Assembly (NCBI RefSeq): GCF_008386585.1
Contig: NZ_VUOB01000035.1
Location: 1-61,679, forward strand
Length of the DNA stretch: 61,679 nt
Source: Solihabitans fulvus
Lineage (GTDB): Bacteria; Actinomycetota; Actinomycetes; Mycobacteriales; Pseudonocardiaceae
Direction: 5' to 3'
A model generated the notes under the pieces. The model made no database searches, had not been told where the DNA came from, and worked only from the letters and a program-made list of their open reading frames with translations. Positions 34,084-43,208 of the stretch are shown piece after piece; within the stretch, counting starts at the first letter, position 1, and every line of letters begins with the position of its first letter. The position numbers were made by a program, and so were the translations under genes.

Positions 34084-36111
34084 TCAGGCCGGCAGTGTCC
34101 ATTTCTGGTTGGCCCCGCCGTTGCAGTCCCAGATCTGTAGGCGGGTCCCGTTGGCGGTGGCGAAGGCGGGATCGTCCAGGCACCTGCCGGACTGGGGGTT
34201 CACCAGCGTGCCGTTGGACTGGGGCCGCCAGGCTTGGGCGCCGGTTCCGTTGCAGTCGAAGAGCTGCACCGGGATGCCGTTGACGGTGCCGCCTCCGGCT
34301 ACGTCCAGGCATTTGCCCTGGTTGCGGATGGTGCCGTCGGACTGGGCGGTCCAGCGCTGGGCAGCAGTCTGGTTGCAGTCGTAGAGCTGCACCGGGGTGC
34401 CGTTCGCGGTGCCCGCAGCTCGTACATCCACGCATTTCCCAACGTAGCCGGTGATGGCTCCGGCGGGCTGCTGGCTCGAAAGCCGCGAGTACAGGCCCAA
34501 TTCGGCGATGGCGGGGGCGGCCCGAGAACCGGTCACGCGCAGCCGCACGCTGGTGGTGGTGACCGAGGAGGGCAGGCGGATCAGCTTCTTCTCGCCGATG
34601 GTGGTGTCGTTGGCGATCTGCGTCCACGCCCCGTTGCTCCAGGCGTCGACGGCGAAGGACTCGACGCGTTGGCCGACGCGCAGGTCCTCCTGGACGGAGA
34701 TGGTGTCGAACGTGCGTACCGCGGGCAGGGCGAGCACCAGGCCGCCGGTAGTGGCGGCCGGCTGCCAGTAGGTGTCCAGGCTGCCGTCGCCCGCGCGGTC
34801 CGGCGTGTTGTCGGCGGTGTTGGTGGTGCCCTGATCGTTCGCGGCACGGGCACCGAGAGCCAGGTTCGCGCCGAACGTCGAGGACAGACTGGTGTGGAGG
34901 GCAACAAGACTGTCCACGGTGGACTGGTCGAACACGCCTTGCCGGTTCGGGGGGACGTCCAACAGCAGGTTGCAGTTGCGGCCAACCGAGCTGTAGTAGA
35001 GATTCTCCAGATCCGCCGTGCTGCGCCAGGCGTCGCCGGGTTGCCAGAACCAGTTGTGGTGGGCCGACAGCGTCGCGTCGCACTCGGCGGGGGCCCAGCG
35101 CAACAGGTTCCATGCGCTGGTCCCGTCCGGGGCGCGCCGGCCGAGCACGTCGTTGCCGCCGAGATCGGCGGCGCCGTTGCCGCCCGGCACGGACAGCACG
35201 GAGTCGGCGGCAGTGGCGGGGTCACCGGTGTAGGGCAGCACAGACCATTCGGACTGCCGGGCGGCGCTGTTCTCGTTGCCGACCCAGCGCACGTCCGGGC
35301 CGCCGTCGTTGAAGATGACGGCGTGCGGTTGCAGAGCGCGGACCATGGTGATCCAGTTCTGGAAGTCATATGGTTGGGAGCGACCGGTCGGGTTGGCGCC
35401 GTCCAACCAGATCTCGTCGATCTCGCCGTAGCGGGTCAGCAGCTCGTAGAGGGTGTTCTCGTAGTAGGCGTTGTAGTCGTCTGAGGTGAAGTCGAACGTG
35501 TGCCCGCCCGCGATTTCGGTCGGGTCGGCGGGAATGGTGACCGACTTCGGGGTACTCCCGTTGGCGTAGCGTCCGCCGGGCAGGGCCTCGTGCAGGTCGG
35601 CAGGCGAGAGGTAGATGCCAGTTCTCAGGCCCACCTTGTGCGCGGAGTCGGTGAAGCTGCGCACGACGTCGCCCCTGCCGCCCTCCCATGAGGACGCGGC
35701 GACTGACTGCTGGGAGTACGCGGACGGAAACAGCAGAAAGCCGTCGTGGTGTTTCGCGGTGAGAATCGCCTCTCTGAACCCGGCGTCTCGCAACGTGCCC
35801 GCCCACTGGTCGGTGTTCAGTCCGGTGGGTTGGAAGATGTTCGGATCCTCGCTGCCGGTGCCCCACTCTCGGCCGTCGTATGTGTTGACACCGAAGTGGA
35901 TGAACGCGGTCTGCTCCTGGCGCTGCCAGGCCAGTTGCCGCGGCGACGGGACGACGTTGGCGGCTTTGGCGATGACTGCGGCCGCCGGGTCCGATGGCGA
36001 TACCGCGATCACCTCAGCCGGGGTGTCGGCGCTGGCGACGCCCGCCGACGCGAACACGTCGGCGACGCTGACGACCAGCGCTGTCACGAACAGCTTGCGG
36101 GACAGGCGCAT
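34084..36111 (-). CDS. Secreted GH29 alpha-L-fucosidase with ricin-type lectin domain (CBM13)
   Basis: The 675-residue precursor has a signal peptide (LFVTALVVSVADVFASAG, ASA cleavage). The GH29 TIM barrel shows FIHFGVNTYDGREWG, LTAKHHDGFLLFPS and EIDEIWLDGANP, whose aspartate (Asp237) is the expected nucleophile. A galactose-binding-like domain follows (around LALGARAANDQGTTNTADNT), then a beta-trefoil lectin with GKCVDV, GKCLDV and GRCLDD repeats ending in QRW, QAW and QKW. It releases alpha-L-fucose from glycans outside the cell. The second of two adjacent ATGs (36111) is best spaced from AAGGAG. Upstream lies a predicted promoter with a CATCGGATG operator in its spacer, placing the gene under the GntR-GH29 regulator by inference. 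Confidence 0.92.
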   Translation of the reverse strand: MRLSRKLFVTALVVSVADVFASAGVASADTPAEVIAVSPSDPAAAVIAKAANVVPSPRQLAWQRQEQTAFIHFGVNTYDGREWGTGSEDPNIFQPTGLNTDQWAGTLRDAGFREAILTAKHHDGFLLFPSAYSQQSVAASSWEGGRGDVVRSFTDSAHKVGLRTGIYLSPADLHEALPGGRYANGSTPKSVTIPADPTEIAGGHTFDFTSDDYNAYYENTLYELLTRYGEIDEIWLDGANPTGRSQPYDFQNWITMVRALQPHAVIFNDGGPDVRWVGNENSAARQSEWSVLPYTGDPATAADSVLSVPGGNGAADLGGNDVLGRRAPDGTSAWNLLRWAPAECDATLSAHHNWFWQPGDAWRSTADLENLYYSSVGRNCNLLLDVPPNRQGVFDQSTVDSLVALHTSLSSTFGANLALGARAANDQGTTNTADNTPDRAGDGSLDTYWQPAATTGGLVLALPAVRTFDTISVQEDLRVGQRVESFAVDAWSNGAWTQIANDTTIGEKKLIRLPSSVTTTSVRLRVTGSRAAPAIAELGLYSRLSSQQPAGAITGYVGKCVDVRAAGTANGTPVQLYDCNQTAAQRWTAQSDGTIRNQGKCLDVAGGGTVNGIPVQLFDCNGTGAQAWRPQSNGTLVNPQSGRCLDDPAFATANGTRLQIWDCNGGANQKWTLPA

Positions 36112-36362
36112 CATTCGCTCCTTCCAGCGTTGTTCACGATCAATCGCCGCCAAGCGCCGCCCCGTGACGGTGGGCCAGCGTGGTGCGGCAGCGTCGGGTC
36201 CAGGCGGACAGGCGGAGACCACTGCGGGAGAGACTCGCCGGCAAGGGTCGGATCAACTCGCGATGCCACTGCCGGCGAGCCGGATCTGCGTGGCGCCACC
36301 GGCCGAGTGCAGGATCACCATCAACATAAGGCCCACCGGCGCGCCACACAAGAGGACCGGCG

Positions 36363-36392
36363 CCGTAACATCGGATGATTTCCCGCTGTCAA
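36363..36392 (-). promoter_or_regulatory. Predicted promoter of the secreted GH29 gene with CATCGGATG operator in its spacer
   Basis: On the minus strand TTGACA (36392-36387) and TTACGG (36368-36363) are separated by 18 nt. The spacer contains the motif CATCGGATGA (36369-36378, plus strand), matching the sites next to the GntR-GH29 gene. Binding there would block RNA polymerase directly. The gene starts 252 nt downstream, leaving a long leader. Confidence 0.55.
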
Positions 36393-36528
36393 CACGAAGG
36401 CGCCTTACGCTCCGCCGACCGGTTTGACGACACTACGCGGTTCCTTGCTCGTAATCACAGGAAAAGATAGCTTCACCGCGGGAAGGCCAGCGAGGTAGGC
36501 AACTGCGATCTTCTTGCCATCTTCACAT

Positions 36529-36543
36529 AGACATCGGATGTCT
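36529..36543. promoter_or_regulatory. 15-bp palindromic operator copy AGACATCGGATGTCT
   Basis: AGACATC-G-GATGTCT is a perfect 15-bp palindrome, the most symmetrical copy of the motif seen in this locus. It lies 151 bp upstream of the promoter copy at 36369. The 579-bp gap 36112-36690 contains no convincing gene; a 92-codon frame at 36405-36683 has no family features. Confidence 0.55.
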
Positions 36544-36597
36544 GACCTCGACGGCTGAGTGCTGAGCACGAACGACCCGTCGACTCCTCTGAGTTCC

Positions 36598-36639
36598 GGC
36601 TGGTCATGGGCGAGCCGAGCAACTCGCCCATGACCAGCC
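36598..36639 (-). terminator. 17-bp perfect stem-loop terminator of the GH95/importer operon
   Basis: Positions 36598-36614 pair perfectly with 36623-36639 over 17 bp with an 8-nt loop. It lies 52 nt beyond the leftward stop at 36691 and separates this operon from the GH29 gene promoter. Confidence 0.8.
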
Positions 36640-36690
36640 TCGACCTGGCGCCTCCTCCCAGTGCCGCCGGAATTCCGGAGCAAAGAGGGC

Positions 36691-37599
36691 TCAGTTGACG
36701 GTGCCGAAGCCGTCCAGCGTCGCGTAGTCCCCGGACAGTTTGGTGACCACGATGGTGTGGGCGCCGGAGGACAGTCCGGTGGCGGTGAACAGCGCCACGT
36801 TGGCGTGCCGCTGCCCGTCGGCGGGCACGGTGTCGATGGTCTGCTGCGGCCCGCCGTCGATGCTCACCCCGATGCTCCCCTGGTCGGTGAACTGCTCGCC
36901 GAACACCTGGACACCTGTGCCAGTAAAGCTGAGCGTCGCGGTCGATCCGTCGGCCGTGGCGTAGTGGATGTCATCGGCATAGTCGCCGTACCCGCGGTTC
37001 GCCAAGTAGGAGAACCCGCTGTAGGAGATCGACCCATCGGTGTCGTTGACGCGGGTCACGCCGGGTTGCGATCCACCAAGGCTGACATCGGATGCCTGGG
37101 CTCCGTCCGACAGCGGGACGATCAGGAAGCCGCCGGACAGGTAGGTCACGCCGCTGACCACGCTGCCCTTGACGTAGACGGGTGTGCCGTTGCTGAAGCC
37201 CTCGCCGGCCACCAGGGCCTGCGTCCCGGCACTGTTCTGCGCTCGGTAGTAGATCTGCGGGCTGCGGCCCGCGGCCGGCCAACTGCCCGCTGCGGTCGAT
37301 CCTGCTGTGCTGAGCAGGTTGTTGGGCATGACGCCGGGCCCGGGGGCATCGGGGATGGCGGTGTTGCCGCTGGCGTTGGAGTCCGTGGCCGCCAATGTGC
37401 AGCCGCCGATGTAGCTCTCGACGCGGCCCGCGAGGTAGTTGCCGGTGATCCAGAAGTGGCCGGTCGGGTTGCATCCGCCTTGCGAGGCGACCCCGCCGGT
37501 GGCGAACGCGGCGTTGCCCTGCCAGTTGATCCATTCCGCGCCGGCGTCGTCGTAGAAGGTGGCGGCCCCGTGGGAGCTGTTGTAGGCGACGTTGCCGGT
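36691..37599 (-). pseudogene. C-terminal part of a beta-helix/carbohydrate-binding secreted protein, joined out of frame to a GH95 gene
   Basis: About 300 codons, ending at a stop at 36691, encode TGNVAYNSSHGAATFYDDAG and continue through segments typical of the end of a secreted beta-rich glycan-active protein (GHFWITGNYLAGRVESYIGG, PQIYYRAQNSAGTQALV). The last 115 residues are a beta-sandwich module (ISYSGFSYLANRGYGDYADD, FTGTGVQVFGEQFTDQGS, TLDGFGTVN) that recurs in two neighbouring genes. There is no start codon or signal peptide of its own: upstream, at about 37600, the coding pattern switches to the GH95 fragment in another frame. It is unlikely to be translated unless by internal initiation. 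Confidence 0.65.
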
Positions 37600-39206
37600 G
37601 GCTTGGTGCCGAGGGTTCCGTCGGGCTGCTCAACGAGCCAGTCCAGCAGGAACTGCGCGGCAGACGCCGTGACGGGCCAGACAATGTGGTGCGCGAACTC
37701 CTCGGGATCCGGTTGTGCTCGGGCGCCGAAGGCCAGGTGCTCCTGGAGATGCCGGACCAGCCAGGGGCCGGCGAAGGGCCAGAACGACCACTTCGGGTCG
37801 TGAGTACCGTTGCCGACCGGCTGGGTGTAGGCCCAGATGTCGGTGTTGTGGTGGGTCACCCAGCCGGATGCACCGTACAGACGGTCGGCGGTCTGCCTGC
37901 CGTTGCGGGACAGCGCCTCGATCATCTCGATCAGCGGGGGCATGGTCTCCGGGAGATTGGCGACCTCGGCGGGCCAGTAGTTCATTTGCAGGTTGATGTT
38001 GGTGGTGTAGCCCGAGCTCCACGGCGCCCGGATCGAGTCGTTCCAGATTCCCTGGAGGTTCGCAGGCGTTCCGCCGCGCCGGGAGGAGGAGATGAGCAGG
38101 TACCGGCCATAGTCGAACAGCAGCACCGCAAGATGCGGGTCGGCGTGCAGCGGTCCGCCGGTTTGTGTCGTGGCGGCGCGGAGGCGTTCGCTGGTTGACT
38201 CGTCGCGGCGCTCCTCGGCCGACAGATCCCACGACACACGGTCGAACAATTCCTGGTAGTCGGCGAGTTGCCTTTCCCGGACCGCCGGAATGCCGCGATT
38301 GAGCGCACTGTGCACCTGTACGGTCGCGCGTGCCAGTGCGGTGTACTCGTCGCCGCGGGAAGGCGACCCGATGCCGTCGAATGTCGTCGCCGTGGCGATG
38401 ATCATGTCCGTTGCGGTGACACCTGTCAGCGTCACGCTTGTCGTGCCCTGGCCGGAGTTCGGGGCGGCACGGCCGTCGTGCCTGACGGCCAGGCAGGCGG
38501 CACCGCGTAGCGCGGCGCCCGGTGCGCCGTCCCAGCGGATCGGCTCGTCGGCGTCGTCGTGGGCGGGGACGACGTCGCTGGGCAGTTGCACCAGGAGCGC
38601 GATCACCGCCGTGTCGGCGTCGTCGGATTCGGCGAGCGTCGGCGTGCCCAGCACCCGCAACGGGGAGGAGATCGTGACCACCACGTCGACCGGGTTCGTC
38701 GTCCGCAGTTGATGCACCAGCACCCGGTCGGGATGGCTGGCGAACGAGGACTGTTCCACCTCGATCCCGTCACGGGACCACCGCGTCCGATGGGTCGCCG
38801 TGCCGAGATCAAGGACGCGCTCATAGGAGTCGGGCGCACCGCGCCAAGTGGCCGCGCCGGCAGGCAGGACCTGGAGCGATACCTCGACGAACGGCAGGAA
38901 TGCCTGGCAGTGGCGGTGTTGCAGCTCCCGGACAGCCGCGTCTGCCGCCTGCGGGTCCCCGTCGCGCAGCGCGGTCCGTGCGGTGCGCACGGCCGCCTTG
39001 GCTTGGTCGGCGGTGACCGTCGGCGGCAGGCGCTCGCTGTGCACACTCCCCGACCAGGCGGTGCCTTCGTTGATGTGGAGCCGTTCGGTCTCGATGCCGC
39101 CGAACAGCATGGCCCCTTGGTATCCGTTGCCGATCGGCAGCGCCTCGGTCCACTCCCGAGCCGGACGGCGATACCGCAGAACACTCACCGTGTTGAGTCC
39201 TTCCAT
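37600..39206 (-). pseudogene. GH95 alpha-L-fucosidase, truncated before its catalytic acid
   Basis: From the ATG at 39206 (AGGA just upstream) about 535 residues match GH95: WTEALPIGNGYQGAMLFGG, LHINEGTAWSGSV, SSRRGGTPANLQGIWNDS, TTNINLQMNYWPAEVANL with the two catalytic-site asparagines, and HHNTDIWAYTQP. After FLLDWLVEQPDGTLGT, where the family continues with a PSxSPE segment carrying the general acid (Glu566 in the Bifidobacterium AfcA enzyme), the sequence changes abruptly to an unrelated reading frame. The residual frame runs on to a stop at 37146. No signal peptide is present, so the ancestral enzyme was probably cytoplasmic, matching uptake of fucosides by the adjacent importer. Activity is not expected. 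Confidence 0.82.
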
Positions 39207-39251
39207 GACAGTCCTGGCCCGCGGCCGCGACCGCGGGCCAGGCACTGCTGG

Positions 39252-39985
39252 CTAGTTGTAGGTGGTGATGCCATCCAGCAGCAGGTACGCGCTGCTGCGG
39301 TTGGTCATGGTGATGGTGTGCGGGCCGGAAGCCAGTCCTCGGGCGGAATAGATGACCTGCTGAACCGCACGAGTGGCGGCATAACCACTGATCTGCTGCG
39401 CGGTTCCACCGTCGATCACGACCTCGGCGGCACCCTGGTCGGAGTTCTTCGCTGAGAGAACGTCGATTCCCGTGCCGTAGAAGGTGAACGACGCAGAGTC
39501 GCCGTTGGTCGCGGTGGCGTGGACATCACCGGACAGGTCGCCCAAGGCCCGGGTCGGGGAGTATCTCCAGCCGGATCCGTTGTAGACGATGCCGGAATAG
39601 CTGTCATTGACGGTCTTGACGGGCGGAATGGTGGTGTAGGTCTTGAACGCGTCGATCAACAGGTACGAGGCGCTCGTGTTCACGACCTTCACCGTGTGGG
39701 TGCCGAACGGCAGACCGGCCACGCTGTACACCGGGACCTGGGCCGATCGGCTGGCCGCGTTGTTGTTGATGCTCTGGACGAGTTGGCGGTCGAGGTAGAT
39801 GTCGGCGGTGCCTTCGTCGCTGTTCTTCTCGGTGAGCAGGTCGATGCCGGTGCCGGTGAAGGTCACCGTCGCCGCGTCGCCGTTGGTCTGGGTGGCGTGG
39901 ACGTCGTCGCCGACATCGCCAAGGCCCCGGTTGGGGTAGTGCTGCCATCCGGCGCCGGAGTATGTGACGGCAGCGGCGTTGTCGT
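39252..39985 (-). repeat. Tandem pair of 115-residue beta-sandwich modules shared with two neighbouring genes
   Basis: The two copies share a YxGxGW...GDxxxDVHAT start, an FxGTGIDxLxxKNSDxG core and an SAYLLxD end. Single related copies end the genes at 53081 (FNGTGIDLITEKYSDEG) and 36691 (FTGTGVQVFGEQFTDQG). The role is probably carbohydrate binding, by inference from position. Confidence 0.7.
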
Positions 39986-42248
39986 TGATCGTGGTCGGGG
40001 CCTGCTGGTTGAGGTAGACCACGACCGGGACACCGGCCGGCACGGTGACGCTGATGGTGCCGGAGTCGACGGAGACGGGGATGTCGCCGCGATGATCGCC
40101 GTACAGCGCGGAAGCCCCAATCGCGGCGGGATTCACGCCGGACGGCAGCGGGTAGGTCAGTGTCTGTGCGGTGCGGGAGTAGAAGGCGATCCGGGTGCTG
40201 TCCATCGGCACGGTCACGCTGTAGTTGTTCATGATCTTGATGCCGTTGTAGACAGCGGAGAACGTGTTGCTCTGGTAGTTGATCGCGATCGACGCGGTGT
40301 TGCCGGAGCGGTCCGACAGCGTTTCGTTGACCGAGTTGCCGTCGGCGCCGCGGGTGAAGGTGTCGATGTCGAGTTTGGACAGCAGCATCCACGGCCGGTG
40401 ATCCAGGTAGTAGGCGTCGGTGATGTCCTGGTCGGTGGTACCGGACGTGATCCAGCCTGCCGACCGGTTGCTGTTGAGCAGCATCACCTTCGGGTCGACG
40501 TCCAGAGCCATGCGCGGCATGGTGCCGTTGTACTTCCCGCCGTAGATCTGAGTGTGGCGCAGCACCGTGGCCATGAATGGCACCTCGGTAGCGAAGCCAC
40601 CGACCCAGCCGCCGCCTTCCGGCCCGTCGACGTTCATCGCCATTTTGCCAAGGAACGGGTATCGCGCGAGCTCACCGTTGACGGCGATGCCGTGTTTGGC
40701 GTACTCATCGAGGATCTTGTACTTGCCGCCGATGAGATTGTCGACGGCGCTGGCGGGGTGGGCCGGATCCCAGTCGTTGCGCTGGGCCCACCAGGTCATG
40801 GCGTCAATGAGGGAGCCGTCGTGCAGGCCGAGGCTGGTGATGGTGCGGTCCGCGCGAGCCAGGGCACGGCCGCTGTCGACGTACTTCTTCATTCCGGAGA
40901 TGTAGCTCGTATCGATTCCGTTCCAGGCGTTGAACGTCTGGAGGTTGTTGTTGATGTCGCGCGTGATGTCCGCGTCGTTTTCGCAGGCACTGGGAACTTG
41001 CGGGTTGCAGCTCCACTGGTCCTTGTACTGGTCGTCGTAGTTGTCGTCGGTGGTGAGGTTGGTGTTGTACAGGTTCGCGGCGTTGGCCTGCGCCGTCTTG
41101 AACCCGGACAGGCCGCCAAGGGCGCTGTTGATCTGGGTGTGATTGGGTTCGACGGTGTCGTGTCCGCCTTGGAAAATTCCGGCCATCTGCTGCACCTGGG
41201 GGTTGCCGTCGACCAGGTTCGAGATCCGGGCGGCCAGCCGCTGTGCTTGGTCGAACGTGTAGTTCACGGTCCCGTCGTGGCCATGCTGGCCTTCGATCAT
41301 GTAGACGAATTTGTCGTCGTAGTAGTGCGATGGAATAGCCGGGGCCTGATCACGCATGGTCTTGGCCAGGTCCAGCCAGGTGACCGCGCCATCGCGGTCG
41401 TAGTCTCCGGCGAAGGTCAGCCGGGCGATCTGCGGCTGGTTGACCAGGATGTTCGGTGTGGTACTTCCACCGCGGACCCGGTACTGCGCGCCGACGCCCG
41501 CCGTGTAGTGCAGGTTCGGCGCGCTGCCGTACACCGAGGCGAACGTCTCGTCGAGGTAGCCCTGGAGTTCCAGTGAGCCTGCGGCCCCCGTGGTACCGAC
41601 CGCGTCGACCGGGTAGAACGGCGAGTTGTAGGCGTTGGGGTCGGTGGAGTAGGTGGACTGAGGTTTGGTTCCACGGTTGGCGTTGGCCAGCGGACTGAGC
41701 CGGCCGCCGCCGTTGGCGTCCAGGATCCAGGGCGAGCCGCCGTCCTCCTGGCGCACCGACAGCAGGCTCGGCAGGTTCACCGCGATCAGCTGGTAGCCAG
41801 GAGTCTCGGTGACGTTCTGCATGGTGAGGGAGACGTTGGGTCCGGAGACGTCGTACTGGATCGCCAGCGATGCCGTCTTGGTGGTGCCATCACGCCAATA
41901 CGTGTCGTAGAAAATCTTCACCTCGGTCGCCGACGGCGTCTCGATGTGGTTGAGCCGCAACGAGTTCGCGCCGGAGAACTCGTTGTTGGCGCCGTCGCGG
42001 GAGACCGCGCTGAGCTGGTAGGTGCTGCCGCCGGTCAGGTCACTTCCGCGCAGCCATCCGTTCGGCGCCATGGACAGGTTGTACTGGGCGGGGAGGCCGC
42101 TGGTGGTGTCGAACTGCACCTGGACCTGTGCCGAGCTGATCGAGGGACCAGCCGCCAAGGCCGGTGCCGCCGCAGCAAGCGTGCCTGCGATCAGTCCAGC
42201 GGCCACGGCCGACGGGACTATACGGGCGATGAAACGTCGTCGTCTCAT
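39252..42248 (-). CDS. Secreted glycoside hydrolase, GH101/GH129-like, with two C-terminal beta-sandwich modules
   Basis: The 998-residue precursor begins with an Arg-rich signal peptide (MRRRRFIARIVPSAVAAG, possible Tat RR motif, cleavage near ALAAG). A beta-sandwich N-terminal domain (VQVQFDTTSGLPAQYNLSM) leads to a TIM-barrel-like region (GDYDRDGAVTWLDLAKTMRD, FVYMIEGQHGHDG, GLHDGSLIDAMTWWAQ, IAVNGELARYPF). This layout recalls endo-alpha-N-acetylgalactosaminidases and GH129 enzymes, but I could not fix the nucleophile, so the family is tentative. The C-terminus has two copies of a 115-residue module (39252-39600 and 39612-39985). The gene sits 45 nt upstream of the GH95 fragment and 126 nt downstream of the importer permeases, in one leftward operon. 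Confidence 0.7.
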   Translation of the reverse strand: MRRRRFIARIVPSAVAAGLIAGTLAAAAPALAAGPSISSAQVQVQFDTTSGLPAQYNLSMAPNGWLRGSDLTGGSTYQLSAVSRDGANNEFSGANSLRLNHIETPSATEVKIFYDTYWRDGTTKTASLAIQYDVSGPNVSLTMQNVTETPGYQLIAVNLPSLLSVRQEDGGSPWILDANGGGRLSPLANANRGTKPQSTYSTDPNAYNSPFYPVDAVGTTGAAGSLELQGYLDETFASVYGSAPNLHYTAGVGAQYRVRGGSTTPNILVNQPQIARLTFAGDYDRDGAVTWLDLAKTMRDQAPAIPSHYYDDKFVYMIEGQHGHDGTVNYTFDQAQRLAARISNLVDGNPQVQQMAGIFQGGHDTVEPNHTQINSALGGLSGFKTAQANAANLYNTNLTTDDNYDDQYKDQWSCNPQVPSACENDADITRDINNNLQTFNAWNGIDTSYISGMKKYVDSGRALARADRTITSLGLHDGSLIDAMTWWAQRNDWDPAHPASAVDNLIGGKYKILDEYAKHGIAVNGELARYPFLGKMAMNVDGPEGGGWVGGFATEVPFMATVLRHTQIYGGKYNGTMPRMALDVDPKVMLLNSNRSAGWITSGTTDQDITDAYYLDHRPWMLLSKLDIDTFTRGADGNSVNETLSDRSGNTASIAINYQSNTFSAVYNGIKIMNNYSVTVPMDSTRIAFYSRTAQTLTYPLPSGVNPAAIGASALYGDHRGDIPVSVDSGTISVTVPAGVPVVVYLNQQAPTTINDNAAAVTYSGAGWQHYPNRGLGDVGDDVHATQTNGDAATVTFTGTGIDLLTEKNSDEGTADIYLDRQLVQSINNNAASRSAQVPVYSVAGLPFGTHTVKVVNTSASYLLIDAFKTYTTIPPVKTVNDSYSGIVYNGSGWRYSPTRALGDLSGDVHATATNGDSASFTFYGTGIDVLSAKNSDQGAAEVVIDGGTAQQISGYAATRAVQQVIYSARGLASGPHTITMTNRSSAYLLLDGITTYN

Positions 42249-42374
42249 GGCGCTTCCTCCTGGGACAGGGTGATCTTCTTGTGGGCGCCCAGACGGAAGT
42301 CATGGAAGCCCATGCACCGGACCCGTCGGCGAACCGGCCGGACTGGCGTCACATTGGGGGGGACTGCTCGACAT

Positions 42375-43208
42375 TCAGTCTTTGATCGCTCCACTGGTGA
42401 GCCCGCTGGTGATGAAGCGCTGGCCGAAGACGACGAGCAGGACGGCGGGCAGCGCGAGGAGGACGAGGCTGGCGCTGTAGCGGGCGGAATCGACCGGGGA
42501 AGCCGACAGTGCATTGTGGAACGTCGCCACGGCCTGGGCGGCCGTGGTCATCTCGGGATGGGTGTTGAACACGGTCGGCCACAGGAAATCCTGAAGAGAC
42601 CACATGAAACACATCACGAACAGGTTCACGATCGCGGGCCGGGCGATCGGGACGAAGATCCTGGTGAAGGTCTGAAGGTGCCCGGCGCCGTCGACAACCG
42701 CGGCCTCCAGCAGGGTGTCGGGCACGTTGTCGGCGTAGTTGCGCATCAGCAGGACCCCGAACGGCACGGTGAGCGCCGCCTCGGGCAGGCCGATCCCCAG
42801 GTGGGTGTTGAACAGGCCCAGCTCCTGCGTGACGTGATAGAGCGGCACCAGGATCGCGGTCCCCGGAATGGCCAGGAACAGGATGGTCGCGTAGAACAAG
42901 GTCTCCCGGCCCCGGAAGCGCAGCTTGCCGAAGGCATATCCCGCGGGCAGCGAGACACCCAAGACCACTGCGGTGTGCACGATCCCGTTGAGCACGCTGT
43001 TGAGGTACGTGCGCCAGATCGGGATGCCGCCCAGCGGATTGCTGAACAGCGACACGAAGTTCCCGAGGCCGTCGACCTTGAGCGCCTCGCGCAGCGCCGA
43101 CCAGGCGGGGAACAGCCACAGCAGCGCGGTCGCCGCGAGCATCACCTGCGCGATGCGCCGGTCCCGGCGACGCCGGATCAGCAGGCCGAACCCACCGCGT
43201 GCGCTCAT
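42375..43208 (-). CDS. Sugar ABC transporter permease, MalG type
   Basis: The 277-residue protein has six membrane helices and the cytoplasmic EAA loop EAAVVDGAGHLQTFTRIFVP that docks the ATPase. Family: carbohydrate uptake transporter 1 (CUT1), inner membrane protein of MalG type. Its start overlaps the stop of the upstream permease by 4 nt (ATGA), so the two are translationally coupled as usual for CUT1 permease pairs. It belongs to the leftward operon headed by the binding protein at 44169 and followed by the glycosidase genes. Confidence 0.93.
   Translation of the reverse strand: MSARGGFGLLIRRRRDRRIAQVMLAATALLWLFPAWSALREALKVDGLGNFVSLFSNPLGGIPIWRTYLNSVLNGIVHTAVVLGVSLPAGYAFGKLRFRGRETLFYATILFLAIPGTAILVPLYHVTQELGLFNTHLGIGLPEAALTVPFGVLLMRNYADNVPDTLLEAAVVDGAGHLQTFTRIFVPIARPAIVNLFVMCFMWSLQDFLWPTVFNTHPEMTTAAQAVATFHNALSASPVDSARYSASLVLLALPAVLLVVFGQRFITSGLTSGAIKD

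Noticed and set aside
36405..36683. 92-codon leftward frame in the intergenic region before the secreted GH29 gene
   Set aside because: It overlaps a palindromic operator copy and a 17-bp terminator and has no family features or ribosome site.
37084..37096. GACATCGGATGCC inside the 36691-37599 remnant as another GntR site
   Set aside because: It lies in former coding sequence (ASDVSLG) and lacks the right palindromic arm, so chance is more likely.
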